A stretch of DNA of 64,000 bases from Hofstenia miamia (GCA_900660155.1 CABFPE010000507.1:541321-605320), one strand, 5' to 3'. Positions 47,160 to 61,013 are shown, numbered from the stretch's first letter. The notes: a model not told the origin generated them from the sequence alone. Made by a program: numbers and translations.

Positions 47160-48132
47160 CTGAAAAATTTCATGAAAATGCAAAAGTTTTAAGTGGTTAT
47201 GCTTCAGAATTATATGGCTTAGCAAAATTCACAAATCAGAATGTCAGTTGTGAACGTTTGGCAATTTATGCGGAAGTATTAACAGATGAAGTTAATTGAA
47301 ATCTTAAATAAAATATTAAGTTTATTATCTGAAGCAAATATAAACATTAATGCTAATAAATTTACTAATAACATAATAAAACAAATCAAAAAAAGTTATA
47401 TGGTTCCATATGATATTAAGAGTCTGTACACAATTGCAACATTGTAAAACTCAATTGATGCTGAAATTTATCTCCGTAAAGTAAAAATACAAAAATTTAC
47501 AATCTAAAGTATAGCAAAAAAAGAGCTATAAATTTTAGCAATGAAAAATTCTTTAATTGACAAGAATATTCAGGTTACAAAAAAAATTGAAACAAGAACA
47601 AATGTCATTTTTTGAATGTACAAATAACTACAAAGAATAGAAATTTTGAAAGTGGAATATATAAGAAACCAACAGATACAGTGCTATTATTTAACTGCAA
47701 AACAAATACTCTGAAAAATTACAAAATTTACCTAACTAAGGAATGCATTCATCGAGTGTTACAGCACATATAAAACAATTGACCAAGAAATAAGAAAACT
47801 AATGATATAGTTAACAAAGAATAAATATCCAAATAATTTTAGTAATCGACATATAAAAATATAGTTAGAAGACATTGATCATAGTAGTTATGAACATTGT
47901 CTAAAGATTGAATATAGAGGATTCCACTCTGAAAAAAATTATTCCGGCACTGAGACAAATTATAGGAAATGTTAGTTTTGTATATAACAATGAGAAACTA
48001 AGAACTAAATTTAAATCAACAACTGAAGAAACTAATAAATCTAATATTATTTACCTAACAAAATGCACATGTGGTGAGGATTATATTGGTTTTTCTAGTA
48101 GACAATTTTCTAGAAGAATTAAACAAAGTTAA
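47160..48132 (+). mobile_element. Penelope-like retroelement fossil
   Basis: Three phrases occur in the order expected of a Penelope-like element. SELYGLAKF and MVPYDIKSLYT fit reverse-transcriptase segments (usually LPKIHK and SFDVKSLFT). ESGIYKKPTDT fits the YRKPTxT segment. CTCGEDYIGFSSRQFSRRIK fits the C-terminal GIY-YIG endonuclease. The element is broken and old, with several interruptions. Its terminal repeats were not identified. Confidence 0.7.
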
Positions 48133-48199
48133 GATCAAGTTATTGAAAAATTGATTTTTTAAGTAAATATCAAATAAAGTCTATACCATTTGATAAAGG

Positions 48200-48490
48200 C
48201 ATTGGAATTACAATCATGAAAAACCGGAATCGATTTAGAATTTCGGGTTGGGTCGGGATCGGGTATCAAATTGTCGGGTCGGATCGGGAACAAGTATAGA
48301 TTGATTGATGCGAAAGATACCGATGTTATCCACCACTCCATTTGAAAAGATCTAAAATGCTAAGTAATACAAATTAATTCCTATGCTTAACCTATCAGAA
48401 AATGATTCAATACGTGAGTATTGCGAATCAAAATCTAAGTTCCGGTCGGGTTTGGATAGAACATTTCCCGGTGGGTCGGATTTGGGTAGT
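48200..48490. repeat. GC-rich CGGGTCGG-repeat patch
   Basis: Scattered copies of TCGGG/GGGTCGG at 48240-48290 and again at 48440-48485 flank an AT-rich centre. This resembles the subterminal repeats of hAT-like elements, but no inverted repeats or target duplication were found. Confidence 0.4.
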
Positions 48491-51400
48491 GAATATTATA
48501 TCAATTCAACCATTTTAAAATATCTAAGAGATTGTGGACAAAATTACGACGGACTTCTTCTAGGCGATTATAACATAAGCTACAAAAAGTTTTTGAAAAG
48601 TTTTATATTGAAGATGCTACCTGCACAATTTAAAAGTTGTGAACACAATCAGAAGGGGGATATACTCATTGTTATGACTATTTTATGACGTAAAAATTTT
48701 CAAGAATATCGAAGCAAAAAATTTCAAAATGATTAAAATTGTTATAATTAGATTATTTCAACCAAGTCTAATGGCCACAGAAGATTACATACATAAACCG
48801 TTGTTACCAATAATTAAGATAAAGTGAAATAAAATATTATAATAAAATCAAATATATTTAGTGGTAATATTTTTGTAAGGAAACTGACAATGATTTTGTA
48901 AGTCGAAATATTTTTTTAAATGTTTTTATTAAGATTATTTAAAAATCATTGAGAGCATTTTCATAAAATCCATACAACCACGTCTAGCCACCAATGATTA
49001 TATTTATAGACTGAATTTATCATTATTTACAATTTAGAGTATTAGCTTTTATAATATAATGTAGCCAACTTAGAGGGAATTATTTGAAAAATACAGGCGA
49101 TAGCCTCGTAAGCTGAATAGCACATTCATTTGTAGAGCAAGGTTGGTAATCTTAATTTTCAGACTTGGTAGATAAACACCCATATATAAAATGTTTGTGG
49201 ATGTAAAATTTTTATAATACCAAATTATCATAGGTTTTAATGCAAACTTTAAGTTTTTTAAAAAAATTTAAACGTTTATTGCTCTCGAAATAAAAAAGAT
49301 ATCTAAAATCTGAAGAACTTTATGTTCTCTCTTATTTGAATTTTATTCACACCTCGTCGCAATCATGTTAGAAGATCATTGCACAAAGCCAGATTTACAT
49401 TAGGTATAAGAAAAATTTTAAAGTGTTTGCATAAATCAGATTTTTAATGATAAATATTTAAGATCTTCTTGTACCTCAGGAACAGAAATATTTTTAGTAC
49501 AGATGTTTGCCATAACAGAGGTGCAAAATTACCGTTCGAAAAGGGTTTTCACAATTCTTACTATATTTGTAGAAAAATGTTTGACAATGTGAACAACATG
49601 GTTTGTTTCCATATGTTTGCGCTTGGATATAAAAGGCTACACTATTGCATGACATCTTCCACACATCTTGCAAGTGTCATCTTTCTCCATGCAATAGACA
49701 CGTCATCACTGGTTGGTATGACATCGATTTCATTTCATAATTAAATAAGCATACACCAACTGATGTTAAAGTAGTTTTTTTAATGTTGATCAGTATTGAA
49801 TATCAGTACCAAGCAATCACTTAAATTGCGTAAGCAACTGTGAGCCCCCAAGAGAGACACATACGCTTTTGTTCTCAAAGATGTGAATAGTTCTAAACTA
49901 CAAATTGACAACCATGTCGTTTACATACTAAGTATATAAATGCGCAACTTTCTATTTGAATGTTGTAAATAATTTATTATAGCAAATTTATGTGACTTTA
50001 ACAAAATGAATATGCCAACTTTTGAAACAAAAACTAGGTAATGGTTCGTTTTGACAGTTAAAATTTGCAAACATGTTAAAGCAAAATTCTTTAACTTGTT
50101 TATTCAACCCATTTATGCATTGAAAATCAGTTCTACTGATTGCATTTAGTGGTCAAACATTGTAAAGATGAGACAAGAAGAAGATTAGTTGATAGAGAGA
50201 TTGAATGGTAAGGTAAGAGCGAAAATGGGAACTATATATTAAAACAATTGCATTGAGTTAAAACAAAAAATGGCTACGACCTTTTGTGCATCCCGCTAGA
50301 ATCTGTAAGCTACTCAGCACTTCACTTAGTGTGGCACCAAAATCTTGTAACCGTTTGATTAGCTTTTTGTCGAAAATATCACGTTTATGCAAATATTCAA
50401 TGACAAAGTATAATTTTGAAGCAAATCACCGGTTGGTCCTCAAAGATGACAATGTCAAGAAACTGAAAAATTGCAAAAAAAAGTTCTTATTATATATTTA
50501 AAACCTAGTTTGCGGATTTAGAGCAATCTATGAAATACATATTCTAAAAATAGCATGAATGAGTAGGTCAGCAAAAGTTTCAGTATATATATATATATAT
50601 ATATCACTCAGGTGTTCATTTTCATAACTTTCCAAAATAAAGTATCAAAATGCAGATCAAGAAATTGGGATTTTTGGCCTATTTGCAAAATAAGCACAGT
50701 TATGCCTGCATATATTAAAATTACTTTTTTATTGATTCTTGGCACTTTTTCTATATTGAAGTGATTAATAATATTCATTATTTCTATACTTCAATATCAC
50801 TGTGCTAAGTGTTTTCTTAAATTAACCATAATTTCCGTAGGTAATTTAGTTTTAACTACATATGTTTGAAAGTTGTCAGATTTTAATAATACCCATTCTT
50901 TCATTATGTTTTGCTGTAGTTGAATAAAAAATATGGCTCCTTAAAATATCTTGTACAGGTACTATAAATTGCACTAATATCCTATTTAAAATTATATATA
51001 TATATAGTTGTCTTGTGGTGACAACACTAATAATTTTTAAGTTTCATTTTGATCTCTCACTTACACTTTTCACTGTGTTGCTAAAAAGAGTGCGTAAATC
51101 GCATTTAGAGTGTGTATTGGTCTACAACTATACAATTAACTTCATTCAAATGTTCATATTGCAGCGACAGTGCTTTGAATTTAATTGTACATTTTCATTT
51201 ACCAATGACATGCTCGATTTCATTGCGGTAGCAATACGTTGTGCTTTGGGTAAGAAAGTGCATGAAGACTACGTGAGATGGTAAAAATTGTCAAACATTT
51301 CATGCATCACTAATCAAAGCACCGTTTTGCTAAACAATGTTCACTCAAATGTTATTAAGTGCTCATTAAAATAAAACAAATGCTGAGAAGTTAACCTAAG

Positions 51401-53030
51401 ATTCATAATCTAAATATTTATTAGTTGGAAGCATATAGAAACTATGGATCGCTTAAAAAGAAGAAAATGATAACGACTGTGTTTGAAGCATCTTGTTTAT
51501 AATCTTGTTTTTGAAAGTTTCGCTGTGAAATGAATTCACTCAAAGTAATTAAATATATCGATAGGCAGTAGGAACTTTGTCTTCAACTGATCACGATTCC
51601 TGTTCCAAATTCCTAAAAGGGGTACTAATACCTTACCTGAACTGGTACAGGTGCACCCAGTGTGTGCCAGTTTTAAACGACGTATCCACGCGTTTTACTA
51701 GGGGTAGAAATTATTATTGGCACCAATCTTATTTAGTCCTATTAGAGATTAACCCAGTCTCATCCCATGCCAGTCCCATAATTTTTCTGATCACATGGGC
51801 TCATCTGGTCCACGGTAATACTTTTATTTTGTCCAAAATTGCACAATTGTGATAATATTATGAAATTCGGAGTACCAGATCCAAATCCCATGGGAATGAA
51901 TGGCTCCATAGACTCATAGCTTATGCGCGTCTGTACCTCATGCCCACGGCTACAGGCATCACTGTGTTTAGTACGGGTGGGGAATAATTTTAATAGCAAT
52001 TGTCATTAAACGTTGAAACAAATCTGAAATTTTAATGAGCTTTTTTATTAGGGGAAAATGAATTTACATTTTTTCATGGTTTATATTTGTTTAACCCATT
52101 ATTCAGTAGATCCTATGTACAGGACATAGTGAGTACGAAGATACGTGATTTCTTTCACAGCGGAAATTTACATATACATAAATTCTATTTTAATTGAAGG
52201 AAACCAGAACATTCGACTAGAATGAAATTTACTTTCAAAGTTTATTTGACTGCAAACTTAAAAGCATTATATATGTTGCGGGAAACAGAAACCCAAATTT
52301 TGGTATTATGAAGCAGGTATTTTGTTACTTCGCAGTGGATATAGTGTAGAAAATTTATTCCTCTATTATTTACATACATACGTAACTAAGCTTTGAAAAT
52401 ACTCTTCAATCAGGTGTAAGTTTGAGATCAGGGTGAGAAATTGTATTGTTTATTGTGCTGTCCTATTTATAAGACACTGGGAATTAGACATTGTAATTAC
52501 TCGCATGGCTTTTCTTATAGTAATGTAACTATAAGTACTGAATGAAGCCTAATGCTAACATTTTGAAGAAGGACATCACTATGTCTGGTGTTTCTTCTTT
52601 ATATGACAAAGAAATGGGAGGGCTCCACTAATGGATGATTTCGTTCTAGAATCTCAATATCATCTAAAAATTGGTATTTGATCTTGTTACAAATGTATTT
52701 GATATTAAGTTTATAGTAAAGTACTGGGTTTTGTATAGGAAACTGTTGAGAGAGTTGAAACACTTTTCATTTTAAAGCAATTACGTTACTTTTGCCTAGG
52801 GGATAAAAACCGCAACAACAAATTATCACAAGTCGCAAAATTTGATTACATGCACATGTTGTTTTGAGTATAAGCTTTAAATCGTTGGCTTAGTTAATCA
52901 CAAATGATTACACTAAGATCATCAGGACTTTTAAAGCGACGTTTGGAAGAGTTTTTTTGCTGACGCAATTGTTGTAAAACGGCATGGTGATCGCACCTGC
53001 AATAATACAACAACAGCAAAAATGAACAAA
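48491..53030. other. No gene recognised
   Basis: AT-rich DNA with TA runs near 50585 and 50993. A GC-richer tract at 51570-51980 stands out without a recognisable gene or repeat end. The minus strand around 49490-49700 has Cys/His spacing faintly like decayed C2H2 fingers, not enough to call. Confidence 0.5.
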
Positions 53031-53033
53031 ATT

Positions 53034-53144
<111 letters not shown>

Positions 53145-53399
53145 CAATTTGTTAAAAAACTAAGTCTAAAAACTCTAAATATAAAGTGATAGTTAGTAAA
53201 TGTAGATTTCTAGTTGTGTAACCTTCAATAGAATTAATTCATTTGATTCACCATTATTGAAACTTCTCAATTTTTAGGCATACCAAACGGGTGATGCATA
53301 AGTTAACACAGAGAGAATCATAGTTTTGTAAAGTTGAAGTTTGATTGTAGCTGATGAACGAAATGGGACCATTCGTCTAATGTACATAAAAGTGCGATG

Positions 53400-53930
53400 A
53401 CAAGATGCTAATATATATGAAATAGGAGAACTCCACGATAAAGACTGGCAAAATCGTGTACTTTAGTGGAATTAGTAAGGGCCTTGCTGAGATAATGTGA
53501 GTTCAAAGTGAGACGTTCAGTTGATTGTAAAAAAAATTTATTATCAATAAATTGAATTTGGTTAACCTTAGCCCAGTTGAAGAGGCAATAAAAATTAAAT
53601 TTGAGATCTGCAATGGAACTACTAACTAGAATTATGTCATCTGTAAATATAAATGGTATGAACAGTTACCAGGAAGTTCGTTTATGAAGAGGACAAATAA
53701 TAGAAAGCCAAGCTTCAGAGCCTTGTGGTCCCCCTTGTCACTTTCAATGTTACACCATTGTAATTTCCATAGAAACAATTGATGTGGAACTGAATCACAA
53801 GGCCTTCCGAAATCTAAAAAGAAAACAGCAATGGGATTATTGGAGTCAAATTAGGAATAAATGTAGTCCATGAAAATTAAGAGATCAGTAATTGTGGATC
53901 TTTTCCTTATAATCCAAATTGTAAAAGTAT
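53400..53930 (-). mobile_element. LINE (non-LTR) reverse-transcriptase relic
   Basis: On the minus strand: FRKRSTITDLLIFMDYI (the family's GFRxxRSTxxALL), FLDFGRPCDSVPHQLFLWKL (family FDxVPHxLLxxKL), LGFLLFVLFINELP (family LGPLLFLLYINDLP), then FTDDIILVSSS at the catalytic FADD box, followed by NWAKVNQIQF. The order and spacing are those of fingers-palm of a non-LTR reverse transcriptase. Frame changes and at least one altered residue (Thr for Ala in the box) show decay. The element ends are not visible. Confidence 0.75.
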
Positions 53931-56499
53931 CAATTTAGAAAATGATTAACAACTAAGTTTCAATGGATATAAAATACTTCCGGGCACCACCATTATGAAA
54001 ATAGTTCTTAAGGACGTTAATATTGGCATCGACTATATGAAAAATTCAGATCCGGCTCAGATCATCACATGCTCTGCCATTGATTGAACCTGAGTGCAGA
54101 AGTTCAAAGTTTAAATAGTTGAGAGTGTACATCGAAAACTTTATATCGAGACTATATATTTGTTCGCTTAAAAATTATACATAGGATATAGCAAAGATAG
54201 CCTCATACAAGGACAGGCCTTATTAAATCGCAGCATATTTAAACAAAAATTTTTAAAAGGATCAGTTTTTGCTACAAAATCATCCTTATATGCTATACCA
54301 CTATATCGAATTATCATATTTGATTTTGACTTTGTTCGTTTCAGCTCAACTCAGATTGGCTTGCCAAATCTTTACTTTCAATGAGGCTCGTCTTAGTTTA
54401 ATATCATGTGTTCCCTCAGTAGTGAATCGCGGGCACTGTTTATGCTTTGAATTAACAGCATAATGAGGACACCAAGGAGTCGAAATTAAGCATTTATTAT
54501 GTTTGTTGTTTACCTTATTTCAAGGTACAATGAGTTATTGAGCCCACATTTAGGCATCATGTAACTGAACTAGTAACTTTAATTCATCTGGCTAACCCTG
54601 CTAGTGCTACGCAAATAAATCAAGTCAAAATAATTTTTGCAAAATCTGAAATATACAAAATAAAAAACTTAACCTTTAAAAAATCAAAAAAATGCCAAAG
54701 GATTATATAAGTTTTTGTTTTTTGCAAATGCGCCAGTCACTCAATTAATTACGCTTCAGCAAACTTGTACGCTCAATTAACAAGTACCAAACAAGATGAG
54801 ATTATTATGTGGATGACGCGGGAGACAAAATATTGACACTTAACTAAAGCAATTTGCAGAAAATAAATATAGTGCCACATGAATACAGGGCCGCCCGTTT
54901 CTTCATTGCCGCAAGTTAGTGTACAGGGCGGCCCGTGCCCGCCCGTTTGTCCTACGAGCTTGCCCTGACCTGCCATGCGGGCTACAGGCACAGGGTGAAT
55001 GTAATATGATCCTTATAGTTGCTAAATAGTGTATATTTAGGATATTAATAAATATTGTTTTTCTCTAGATGAAGTGTTTTTTAGACTAACAAATTCAGTG
55101 TGATCTATTTTGTGCAATCCATTTAATATATTATTGAAAAATATCAAATCATTAATTTAAAATTGAGGGCAAATGGAAGTATATTAGGACTTAGCAAATT
55201 CACATTGAATATTTCCTCGTTTGAATTTAAAGACCAATGCAAAGACTTCCTTTGAAATCGTTCAAGTTTTTCAAATTGATATTTATTTGACCACCAACAT
55301 TGGGATCCATAGGTTATAACAGAAAATTTACAACTCTTGAAAGATTTAGTTTTTATAAACTTTGTTGTTATATGGGGCAGCTTTTCTTAGATATAATATT
55401 ACATTAATTGCTTTACTTCGAACTTTGTACCCCCCCCCTTCGCCGAATCATTGATTGATTGAACAATTGAATATTATGTGCCACAAGTTTTGACGTTAGC
55501 ATACATGTATATTTGCATTAAGCTAAAAGATGTGATATATTAATATACATTAATATATAATTATTGTTGAAAAATGAATCAACAAATTAAAAACCTCATG
55601 TGGTGAAGTCTTGTCTAAAATCATGTTGCATAGAACTTTTTCGAATCAATTGAAATTGAGACACCCTTCAAAAGCAATAAAGGTGTTCATTCAAAATTGC
55701 AGTAATTAGGGAATCTCCGATTGCTTGCTTAATCTTGCATGGTTTTCTTAGTAACGTTATTGTGTTTTTCATAAGTTAATGTTGACTTTGTTTGATTGGA
55801 AGTACATCTGAATGATGTCAATATTATATTCAGATGCTCTTAAGGTCAATAATAATCCAGAATAGAAAACAACGAATTTCACTAATTTATCTTCAGTATT
55901 GTATAAATTTCTTAAATATTATCAGCCAAAGTAAATTAGACTGTAATAGTTCTGTTGCACAGATTTAGAAAATTTCCCATTTTACCCTAAAGATAAACAC
56001 ATTTACTTCTGTTTTTCAATGAGTTCAAAATTCCAATAATAAAAAACATATGGCATTAAAAAAATATAAAATAAAGTTGGTTCTCTTAACGAAAATAAAT
56101 GCCAAAAAGTCATAAACATCAGAGTAGTCTATCAACAAATTGAAAACATCTCCTGTGGATAAAGTAATTGTATAAAAAATAATATTGTTCTTTTTGTCAA
56201 TCTGACGAATTAGCCGAAAAGTAATAGAAGTTTTTTAAAAAATCAATGGCGCTCATATTAAGATGTCGAGGAAATTTTTAGCTAATCAAGAATTATTGAA
56301 TATTCTAAAGCATGAAGATGTTGAAGATATGAACAACATCAAAATGAAATTATACGATTCAAGTCCACTTTTAAATAATGTATGTATTAAATGAATTAAA
56401 TGTTCATATTTCTAAAGTAAATAGCTTCAAAAGATGAAAAGATTTTCAAAGTTTCACCTAAATTATGACGTACCTTCATAAATAAAAAAATTCGATATG
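53931..56499. other. No gene recognised; GC-rich patch at 54890-55000
   Basis: Mostly AT-rich. The patch at 54890-55000 has two phrases, TACAGGGCCGCCCG and TACAGGGCGGCCCG, like solitary hAT-type ends, but no pairing or target duplication was found. A plus-strand frame at about 56262-56379 ends at a donor-like GTATGT but shows no domain. Confidence 0.5.
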
Positions 56500-59400
56500 G
56501 CTTAAGAGTCATCCAAATTTTGAGTTGCTACTATGTACGAATGTGCAGCTCAACAAAAAACGTAAAAGTAATAAAATATATTGCATTATTAGTGGAAAAA
56601 AACACAATTACAGAATTTGTCAAAATCTTAAGAAAAATAACAAGAGCGAACACAATCGCGTTAATTGTTTAAGATTAAACGTATTTAGAGACATTGAAGT
56701 GCATAATTCATTTAATTTTGGCTGCTCAATATGTAAAATATAAAAGGTTATCTTGATTAAAAAGCTTTGTATGAATAATGGTTCACAACATGTTTTAGAA
56801 ATACATTATTAAATTCCAAAAATTATATGATTTAATTGTAAAAGTGTAAGTGTAATTGTAAGTGTAATTATACACTTGTTAGAATCACTGAAACACAGTT
56901 AAAATCAAATGGCGCAATACCTATTTTTAAGGAAGATTTCAAAATATTTAGAAAAAATTGAAATCTAAGCAAATCTGAAAAACTTAGAGGTGGTGCGTGG
57001 TGGAATTATATTATTAGTAAACAAAGAATTCTCGCTGAAACTAAAAAATTAGTTTAAGTAATCACATTTTTGAAAGACTTTAAGTAGATACTATTAGTAA
57101 TTTTAGTAGAAAGGAAGCAGTTATCATATTTTTGCAAAAAGAAATTTTCATTGCATTGAAAGTGAGAAGATAATAATAATGGAAGAATATAACCAAAACT
57201 ATTTAAGACAAAACAAATTAAATAATATTCACGATCAAATAGATATTTTTAACATGGAACTAATGAATAAAACAAAACCAGTTTACGTAAACATTCATTA
57301 ATTTATTACATAATGTGACGCAGCTGAAATATCTCATTATCAAGCGTTTGTATTGGACTGTATATTGCTTCATCCCTTAATTACGTGCACTTTTTTTCCA
57401 AAAAAGAAAGTTCATGTTTCTAAAAACAAAGTAATAGTATCTATTTATTTTCAGTCAACCAAGTATTATCAGAAACACAATTTATCAAAGGAGTTACTAA
57501 ATCTCAATTGGCCACATTTCTGTAAGATTCAATCAATAAATGAAAAATTTGAATTTGTAGCCAAGAAAATGACTATGCTGTGTGAAGACATTGTCTAATA
57601 AATATAATTAAGAAACAGGATCATACAAAATTTTTTAAAGTGGAAGGATGTGTTTCAAAAGAAACTAAAGAATAAAAAACATGGGAATGAAAGCATAAAT
57701 TTAATGCAAAATATTGTTAGAATATCAAATAAAATTATAAACTTGAGGATTTTTGGAGCACATTTTCAATAACAAAACTTGTTCGAAGAACACGGATATA
57801 CATCAATTTATCAAAAATAGCATAAATATTGAATGTCTAGCTAGCAAAAGGAAGATCTTTAAGTAAAACTATGAAGTAACAGATATTTTAAATGAATATT
57901 TTGTGCATCATAGTAAATTTCAAAATAAACTTATATTAAGGAAATTACAAAATTGTATTAAGACCCTAACAAAAACTTAAATCACACAACGTTTTAATTT
58001 AAATAAGTTTCACTTTGTGAATTGTTTAAATGTAAATTCAAAATGAAAGAAATCAAGGGGATCAAGCTACTATAATCTATGGTTTTAAAAAACATATTAG
58101 CAAGACCATTATATGATCTACTAAATGAATGCATTTAACAATAATATTTCCCTAAACAATTGAAATTGTGAAGGTATTCTAAATATGAAAAAGGCAATTA
58201 TATAAAAGCAGAGAATTACTGTTCCAAATTTTCGAAAAACTCATATATCAACAGCCAACGACATATGCCTTGTAGCAAAAAATTGTAACTGTTGGGAAAT
58301 GTTGCTTTTCGTTAAAATCTTTTGTTGTGTTCACCTGATAGGAAAATGATCAACGTGAGATTTATTGTAGAACGTATATAACGTAACCAACAATGGTATA
58401 AAATTTGCGAGTTTATAAATAACACGCCAAAATACCTGTTTTTGCTCGTATTAAATTCAGTCATACAGAACAAACGAAACACAGTTGAATTTCTGTATTG
58501 CAACGTCAACCATGATTCTAACTTTTATTCACAATATCAGGCATGCAAAAGCCTCTATGTGAAAGTTCTAGGATTGTTTGAAAAACCTAGCATTGAAAAC
58601 TCCCACTTTCTCTGTACCTAACATAGCTCAAAATTTCACAGAAAAGATTCAATTTCTGTTCACCATGTGACAGTCCATCGGTCATTGGCGAAACTAGTTT
58701 TCAAAACGTTTTTCTCCCAGAATTTTTTTTAGCCACATCGAAACGAAGTCAAGGTTTAGTGAGTAGTCAGCAAGAAAGGCCTATGAAAACCTCGCCAAAA
58801 TTTTGTACAAAAGTTATAGTTTGAGGGCAATGACATTCAGGATTTTATTTAAAAATCATCCACAAACGAACAATTAACAGTGAAAAATCTTGCAAAACTG
58901 CGATGGAGTTTGTTCCATATGCAAATGCTTTATCCTCCAATGGCTGGATATCGGAGTAAGATGACGCAAACCCTCATACTTCTTGTGAAACAAAAAATTT
59001 CATGACTTGAAATAAAATTAAAATTCTGCAGATATCAATCCGGTGGAAAACATGTGGACTACCTTCAAAAACTTCTTGGAAAAGAAAAATCCACTTACGA
59101 AGATGACATTGGACATTGGATGAAAACATCTAAGAATCGCAACTTGAAGTTTCACCGGTCATAGGTATTTCTCTAGTGTACATTGCTTCGGTTGATATGT
59201 CAAAGGTCTTCAATCTAATTAATCATAATTCACTCATTAGAAAACTAAGAAAAATATATAATTTTAATGATTCATCAATCCTATTCTTAAAATCATATAT
59301 ATATTTGAAAGTTCACATTATGTGAAATTAAATAATCATTTGTGAAAACAAACATTGATAAATATGGATTACCAATTGCCGCGGATATCAGTTTTAGGTC

Positions 59401-60170
59401 GCTTGCTATTCAATCTATGTCTAAATGATATTCCTAACTTCATTGGTAATAAATCCATTCAATTTTCTGATTATACTCTATTTTATTCATCAAACAAACT
59501 TTTTACAAGAACATTTAATTAAAGAATTTTTCGGAACAGAATTTTGACAAAATTTCATTTATGATTATAGAGAATAGAATTGAAAAAGTAGATTCGTTAG
59601 AACCGATATTTTTGCAACTAATGAAATTTAATATTTTTTTGCGAATTTATCAAACTAACATTTATAGATCAGATCAATATACTAATGAAATGGAAGATTA
59701 TATTACTAAGATCTGCAACACTATTAAGTCTTTCCAAATTCAATATTACTTACTAAAGTAACTAAGAAAACATTTCAAAAACTTGAAAAGTTGTAATTGG
59801 GCAAAATGAATCAAGAAAAATATTAGAAAAGCAAGGTATGAAATCATTAAAATATTCATTTAAACCATGTTGCAATTCACATTTTTGAAAAAGATCTTCA
59901 CTAGAATTAAATAAAAATGCCCTGAACAACAAAGTCAAGGTTAAAAAGTTGTAGAAAGATTCCTTACAAATTTTCCAATTGAATTATGGAACCAGCTCCA
60001 TCCAGATATACAAGAAAAAACAAATTTTAATAAATTTTGAGAATTTATTAAAATTTCCATTCAAGAATCGAAGATTCAATTATATGGAAACCTATAGAAA
60101 AATTTCTATAATATTTAACAAAAGCAATGAAATATCAAAAGCCAGCGCATTAAGTCCTCAAGAATATTAA
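56500..60170 (+). mobile_element. Decayed LINE retrotransposon (endonuclease and RT), split by a Tc1 relic
   Basis: Fragments appear in family order: a Cys/His stretch near 56570-56740; an APE-type endonuclease start RITETQLKSNG (about 56880) with a following GG block; FNWPHF-like phrases from the pre-RT domain (57450-57600, LLNLNWPHFCKI); RT segments LARPLYDLLNECI (about 58100) and KAENY (about 58205); then, after an insertion, SVDMSKVFNLINHNSLIRKLRK (about 59190), SVLGRLLFNLCLNDIP (about 59390) and FSDYTLFYSS (about 59465) at the catalytic box, where the second Asp of the usual FADDT is replaced by Tyr. Many stops and frame changes; long dead. The 5' and 3' ends are approximate. Confidence 0.7.
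58270..59175 (+). mobile_element. Tc1-like transposon relic nested in the LINE
   Basis: Fragments fit a Tc1 transposase: VTVHRSLAKLVFK (about 58665) from the DNA-binding region, SSNGWISE and DDANPHTS (about 58935-58975) around the second catalytic Asp, and INPVENMWTTFKNFLEKKNP (about 59035-59095) at the third. The LINE reading resumes directly afterwards, so this element inserted into an existing LINE copy. The inverted repeats were not resolved, and the frame is broken repeatedly. Confidence 0.62.
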
Positions 60171-60689
60171 GCCTTTGAAACCAAGATTATCAATTTTTTT
60201 TGCAACCAAGAGAATTTTTATACTTTTATGTTTTAGTTCTTTATAAGCGTCAAACAGTATATTTGTAAAAAACAAAAATACTTTAGAAAAATGCACAGCA
60301 ATAATTAAGAGCTTGAACATGAAGCTACTTTCAAGAATGTACCCATAGTACCTCTGCACATGTGCAGCTGTAGAGTAAAATAATACATTTGAAAATGAAG
60401 TACAGCATAACATTTTAGGGAATTCCAGTAAATTATTTTTTGTGTATATAAATTCAAATTTCAAGTCTTTCCCATTTTAAAATATAAACTAGTGCATTTT
60501 TAAATCTCCATCTTGATATAATATAATTCTTTTATATCTTAACGAGTAGGCAATAACTATTCAACAAACATATACTGCCAAAGCTACTCTAGTATGCCAT
60601 AATTAAGTAAATATTGAATTCATTTTATTCGAAAGTGGAGCATTTAATTGTAAATTTGTATTTTTTAATTTTCAATTTTCAATTTTTAG

Positions 60690-61013
60690 GAATTGTTTAT
60701 AGTTCTACTAAATGTGTTACTATATTCAAGCGCCAGTGCTATAGAAAAAAATATGGAATATTACTCAATCATTAAAAGTGGCATGGAGGCGAGATCATAC
60801 TTGATTTTAAAGCAAATAACAGACGTTACCAATGGAAGCTGCATGAGGGATTGTGGTAGACATCCGCTTTGTTATGGGTTCACTTTGAAGCTGCGTAATT
60901 CTATATGTAATTTAATGAATTACAAAGTTTTACTAGATGACTATGTCAATTCCTATTCAAGTTTTTCTAGTAATGCCAATATTTGGAAAATTAACATTGA
61001 CAAATCATTAAAT
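60690..61013 (+). CDS. Exon encoding a signal peptide and PAN/apple-like domain (partial gene)
   Basis: An open exon of 108 codons between a TTTTTAG acceptor and a GTGAGT donor, phase 0 at both ends. It begins ELFIVLLNVLLYSSASA, a hydrophobic secretion signal whose start Met would lie in an upstream exon. A Cys-rich module follows, CMRDCGRHPLCYGFTLK and then SICNLMNY, spaced like PAN/apple domains (CxxxCxxxxxCxxFxxx...CxL). PAN modules bind proteins or sugars in secreted and surface proteins. I found no upstream or downstream exon in the window. It could also be an unrelated small secreted protein. Confidence 0.5.

Noticed and set aside
49490-49700. Minus-strand C2H2 zinc-finger-like spacing (CSHCQTFF and CKMCGRC phrases)
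   Set aside because: The Cys and His positions do not keep the full C2H2 spacing and occur in different frames. It may be chance or a very old relic.
56262-56379. Frame MSRKFLANQELLNILKHED ending at GTATGT as a DEG/ENaC second exon
   Set aside because: There is no acceptor in frame, no conserved channel motif, and it is over 44 kb from the first exon, in front of a LINE.
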